A stretch of DNA of 31,073 nucleotides from Bacteroidales bacterium. GTDB taxonomy: Bacteria; Bacteroidota; Bacteroidia; Bacteroidales; Paludibacteraceae. This document shows positions 28,075 through 31,073 of this stretch, piece by piece (the first letter of the stretch is position 1; each line of letters opens with the position of its first letter). A program made the translations under genes and the position numbers. The DNA is taken from the NCBI GenBank assembly GCA_900766775.1, contig CAAFXN010000233.1, positions 1 to 31,073 of the forward strand, given 5' to 3'. The notes under the pieces were generated by a model. That model worked only from the letters and a program-made list of their open reading frames with translations. It searched no databases and was not told the origin of the DNA.

Positions 28075-30828
28075 ATGGAATATAATTTTCAGGAAATAGA
28101 GAAGAAGTGGCAGCGGGAGTGGGCGGAGAAAGATATCTACCGCGTGAGCAACCATAGCGACAAGCCGCACTACTACGTGCTGGATATGTTCCCTTATCCG
28201 AGCGGGGCGGGATTGCACGTGGGGCACCCGCTGGGCTATATCGCGAGCGACATCTACAGCCGCTACAAGCGTCTGCAAGGCTTCAATGTGTTGCACCCCA
28301 TGGGCTTCGACTCCTATGGTCTGCCCGCAGAGCAGTATGCCATCCAGACGGGGCAACACCCCGAGAAGACCACGATGGCGAACATTGGTCGATATATCGA
28401 CCAACTGAAGAAGATTGGTTTCTGCTACGACTGGGACCGCGAAATCAAGACCTGCGACCCGAGTTTCTACAAGTGGACGCAGTGGGCGTTCGTGAAGATG
28501 TTCCACTCCTACTACGACACTGTGCAGCAGAAGGCGCGTCCTATCAGCGAGTTGGTGGCGCAGTGGGAACAGAACGACCCTACTTGGAAGACGCTTTCGG
28601 AAGCGGAGCAGCAAGCGCGCCTGATGGAGCACCGTATCGCCTATCTGGCAGACACGAAGGTAAACTGGTGCCCCGCATTGGGTTGTGTGCTGGCGAACGA
28701 TGAGGTGAGTGAAGGCTTGTCTGTTCGCGGTGGGCACCCTGTGGAGCAACGGGTAATGCGTCAATGGTGCTTGCGCGTGAGCGCGTACGCGCCTCGTCTA
28801 TTGGAGGGGCTGGATAGGATAGACTGGTCGGATAGTTTGAAAGAGACACAGCGTAACTGGATTGGTCGCTCCGAAGGGGCAGAAATGCAGTTTGCCATCA
28901 AGGGGCAGGATGCGCCCTTCACGTTTTTCACCACCCGTGCAGACACCGTCTTCGGCGTTACCTTCATGGTGCTTGCGCCGGAAAGCGAGTATGTGCAGCG
29001 TGTGGTAACAGCAGAGCAACGCGAGGAGGTAGAGGCGTATTTGGATATGGTGAAGCACCGCACAGAAAGGGAGCGTATTGCCGACCGCAAAGTAACGGGT
29101 GTGTTCACCGGTTCGTATGCCATCAACCCGCTGACGCATGCGGAGATACCCATCTATATCAGCGACTATGTGCTGAGCGGTTACGGCACAGGTGCCATCA
29201 TGGCAGTGCCTGCGCACGACAGCCGCGACTACGCGTTTGCTAAGCATTTCAACCTGCCTATCATCCCGCTGATAGAGGGTGCCGATGTGAGTGAGCAGAG
29301 TTTCGATGCCAAAGAGGGCGTGATGATGAACTCCGGCTTCCTGAACGGCTTGCAGGTGAAGGAAGCCATCGCGAAGATGAAGGAGTACATCACCAACACA
29401 GGTATCGGTCGTGTGAAGGTGAACTATCGCCTGCGCGATGCCGTCTTCAGCCGCCAACGCTATTGGGGCGAGCCTTTCCCCATCTACTACAAGCACGGTA
29501 TGCCGTACACGCTGCCGGAGGACTGTCTGCCATTGCTGCTGCCGGAGGTGTCGGACTTCAAGCCTACGGAGAGCGGTGAACCGCCGTTGGGGCATGCGCA
29601 GCAATGGGCATGGGACGAAGCAAAGCAGCAGGTGGTGGACAAAGCGCTGATAGATAATAAGACTGTTTTCCCTCTCGAACTATGCACCATGCCGGGTTTC
29701 GCAGGGTCTTCCGCCTACTACCTGCGCTATATGGACAACCACAACAGCGAGGCATTGGTAGCGCCCGCAGTGAACCAATACTGGCGGCAAGTGGACCTCT
29801 ACCTCGGCGGCAGCGAGCACGCCACGGGACACCTTATCTACAGCCGATTCTGGAATAAGTTCCTCTACGACCTCGGCTATATCTGCGAGGACGAGCCCTT
29901 CAAGAAACTCATCAACCAAGGTATGATTCAGGGGCGTTCGAACTTCGTCTATCGCCTGATTGGCAGTGCGAACACCTATGTCTCGTATGGGCTTATCGAC
30001 ACACCTGAATACCAAGGGCGCGTGCAACCTATCCATGTGAATGTGAATATCGTGAGCAACGATGTGCTCGACATCGAGGCTTTCCGCGCGTGGATGCCGG
30101 AGTACAAGGACGCTGAGTTTGTGTTGGAAGACGGCGTGTATAAGTGCGGCTGGGCGATAGAGAAGATGTCGAAGTCGATGTTCAATGTGGTTAATCCCGA
30201 TGATATCGTGGCTAAGTTCGGTGCCGACACCCTTCGTCTCTACGAGATGTTCCTGGGTCCGCTGGAGATGTCCAAGCCATGGGATACCAACGGCATAGAC
30301 GGCGTACACCGCTTCCTGAAACGCCTGTGGAACCTCTACGAGACTATCGAAGACGGAGAACCGACGGCGGAGGAACTGCGCAGCCTGCACAAACTGATAA
30401 AGAAAATCACCTGGGATATTGAGAACTTCTCGTTCAACACATCTATTCCCGCATTCATGATTGCGCAGAACGAGTTGAGCGCCCTCAAATGCCACAAGCG
30501 CGCCATCCTTGCACCGCTGGCGATTTTGCTGGCTCCTTATGCACCGCACTTGGCGGAGGAGATGTGGCATCGCTGCGGCAACGAGACCACGGTCTGCGAT
30601 GCTCAGTGGCCCGTGTGCAACGAGGCTTACCTCGTGGAAGACAAGCAGAAATACCCCGTGCAGTTCAACGGCAAGGTGCGTTTCACGCTGGAGGTGGCGA
30701 AAGACACACCGCGCGAGGAAGTGGAACGTATCGTGATGGCAGATGAGCAAACGGCAAAGTACCTCAACGGCGGCACGCCGAAGAAAGTGATTGTCGTCCC
30801 GGGAAGGATTGTGAATATCGTGGTGTAA
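28075..30828 (+). CDS. leuS: Leucyl-tRNA synthetase
   Basis: Charges tRNA-Leu. The 917-aa protein has the class I HIGH region (YPSGAGLHVGHPLGY, HVGH at 48-51), the connective/editing domain with RADTVFGVTFMVLAPE (T-rich editing site) and GTGAIMAVPAHDSRDYAFA. It also has the KMSKS loop (KMSKS, residues 697-701) and an anticodon-binding region (FNTSIPAFMIAQNE, LAPYAPHLAEEMW). A terminator of the shared family is found downstream. It is slightly longer than the E. coli enzyme, as usual in Bacteroidota. It probably follows transketolase as a separate or read-through unit. Identity secure. Confidence 0.98.
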   Translation: MEYNFQEIEKKWQREWAEKDIYRVSNHSDKPHYYVLDMFPYPSGAGLHVGHPLGYIASDIYSRYKRLQGFNVLHPMGFDSYGLPAEQYAIQTGQHPEKTTMANIGRYIDQLKKIGFCYDWDREIKTCDPSFYKWTQWAFVKMFHSYYDTVQQKARPISELVAQWEQNDPTWKTLSEAEQQARLMEHRIAYLADTKVNWCPALGCVLANDEVSEGLSVRGGHPVEQRVMRQWCLRVSAYAPRLLEGLDRIDWSDSLKETQRNWIGRSEGAEMQFAIKGQDAPFTFFTTRADTVFGVTFMVLAPESEYVQRVVTAEQREEVEAYLDMVKHRTERERIADRKVTGVFTGSYAINPLTHAEIPIYISDYVLSGYGTGAIMAVPAHDSRDYAFAKHFNLPIIPLIEGADVSEQSFDAKEGVMMNSGFLNGLQVKEAIAKMKEYITNTGIGRVKVNYRLRDAVFSRQRYWGEPFPIYYKHGMPYTLPEDCLPLLLPEVSDFKPTESGEPPLGHAQQWAWDEAKQQVVDKALIDNKTVFPLELCTMPGFAGSSAYYLRYMDNHNSEALVAPAVNQYWRQVDLYLGGSEHATGHLIYSRFWNKFLYDLGYICEDEPFKKLINQGMIQGRSNFVYRLIGSANTYVSYGLIDTPEYQGRVQPIHVNVNIVSNDVLDIEAFRAWMPEYKDAEFVLEDGVYKCGWAIEKMSKSMFNVVNPDDIVAKFGADTLRLYEMFLGPLEMSKPWDTNGIDGVHRFLKRLWNLYETIEDGEPTAEELRSLHKLIKKITWDIENFSFNTSIPAFMIAQNELSALKCHKRAILAPLAILLAPYAPHLAEEMWHRCGNETTVCDAQWPVCNEAYLVEDKQKYPVQFNGKVRFTLEVAKDTPREEVERIVMADEQTAKYLNGGTPKKVIVVPGRIVNIVV

Positions 30829-30886
30829 GCGCCGTGATTGTCAGGGTTTGAATAGAATCATAGAGCCGTAGCGAGGGCGTTGGCAA

Positions 30887-30900
30887 TCCCGCACGCGGGA
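30887..30900. repeat. Small GC palindrome
   Basis: TCCCGC-AC-GCGGGA, similar in form to the folC 3' palindrome at 1203-1220. It lies in the leuS 3' region. Confidence 0.5.
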
Positions 30901-30914
30901 CGACGGCAAATCAA

Positions 30915-30952
30915 GGGAGGCTGCCTAACAAGTTTGTTGGGCAGCCTCTTTG
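30915..30952 (+). terminator. Intrinsic terminator of leuS, AGGCTGCCTAAC family
   Basis: GGGAGGCTGCCTAACA, loop AGTT, TGTTGGGCAGCCTCTTT. It shares the AGGCTGYCTAAC stem with the terminators at 18007, 21421 and 23848. Confidence 0.9.
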
Positions 30953-31064
30953 TGTGTATGGGGAAAGAGAAAGGGTACGGGAAAGGTAGGGAACAGTGTC
31001 TTACACGTAATAAGGTTTACACATAGGATGAATAAAAAGTGTCAAATTTTAAGATTTTTGTTTT

Positions 31065-31073
31065 ATGAAGCAA
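31065..31073 (+). CDS. Possible start of a next gene, cut by window edge
   Basis: ATGAAGCAA after an A/T-rich leader (TTTTTGTTTT) would begin a protein MKQ. Only three codons are visible, so this is only a possibility. Confidence 0.25.

Noticed and set aside
1..31073. tRNA or rRNA genes
   Set aside because: I saw no cloverleaf-like pattern or rRNA block by eye; a covariance-model scan would be needed to exclude them fully.

Overview
The window reads as chromosomal DNA of a Bacteroidales bacterium (phylum Bacteroidota). The grounds are ten promoters of the Bacteroidota type (TTTG, about 20 nt, TAnnTTTG), a lack of Shine-Dalgarno sites, the gene order rplU-rpmA-serS, a neighbouring set of Bacteroidales-type small envelope genes (DUF6452- and DUF6048-like), and two secreted proteins with C-terminal regions like those sorted by the type IX secretion system. 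No tRNA, rRNA, CRISPR array, transposase or phage module was seen. I cannot name the genus.

Layout: 1-1236 is the 3' part of folC, broken up by in-frame repeats. 1307-3609 holds a microbial PARG-like protein, a SanA/YdcF-like membrane protein and a lipoprotein-type nitroreductase. 3802-6328 holds a coiled-coil membrane protein, rpsO and a three-gene YtxH/holin-like cassette. On the minus strand, 6325-8208 is an EPSP synthase fused to an N-terminally incomplete family 2 glycosyltransferase. 8535-10999 carries two PLP enzymes of sulfur amino acid metabolism (a Cys/Met-type enzyme and a MalY/PatB lyase). 11085-13386 holds a polyprenyl-phosphate-type glycosyltransferase and an unknown helical protein. 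13411-15759 holds a PagL-like outer membrane deacylase and ribF, which diverge. 16108-20254 holds two secreted proteins. 20926-23828 holds hsp20, rplU, rpmA and serS. 24141-25928 is a three-gene envelope set, and 26000-30828 holds transketolase and leuS.

The genes are mostly housekeeping; the remarkable part is what has been written into and between them. Small palindromic elements sit in frame inside at least six protein genes (folC, the PARG-like gene, aroA, malY, the glycosyltransferase and the pagL-like gene). They add low-complexity peptides such as PSLCREG without breaking the reading frame. Some of the same sequences also occur between genes, including a roughly 104-bp element with 31-bp terminal inverted repeats at 12073-12176. 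This resembles, in principle, the palindromic elements known inside Rickettsia genes, but the sequences here are different.

The intergenic spaces carry a second layer. It includes 11-bp-period tandem arrays at five places, AT-rich word repeats, a sequence-conserved family of terminators (AGGCTGYCTAA type), and promoters that share not only the -33 and -7 boxes but also the spacer (GCGTAT after the -33 box, then an A tract).
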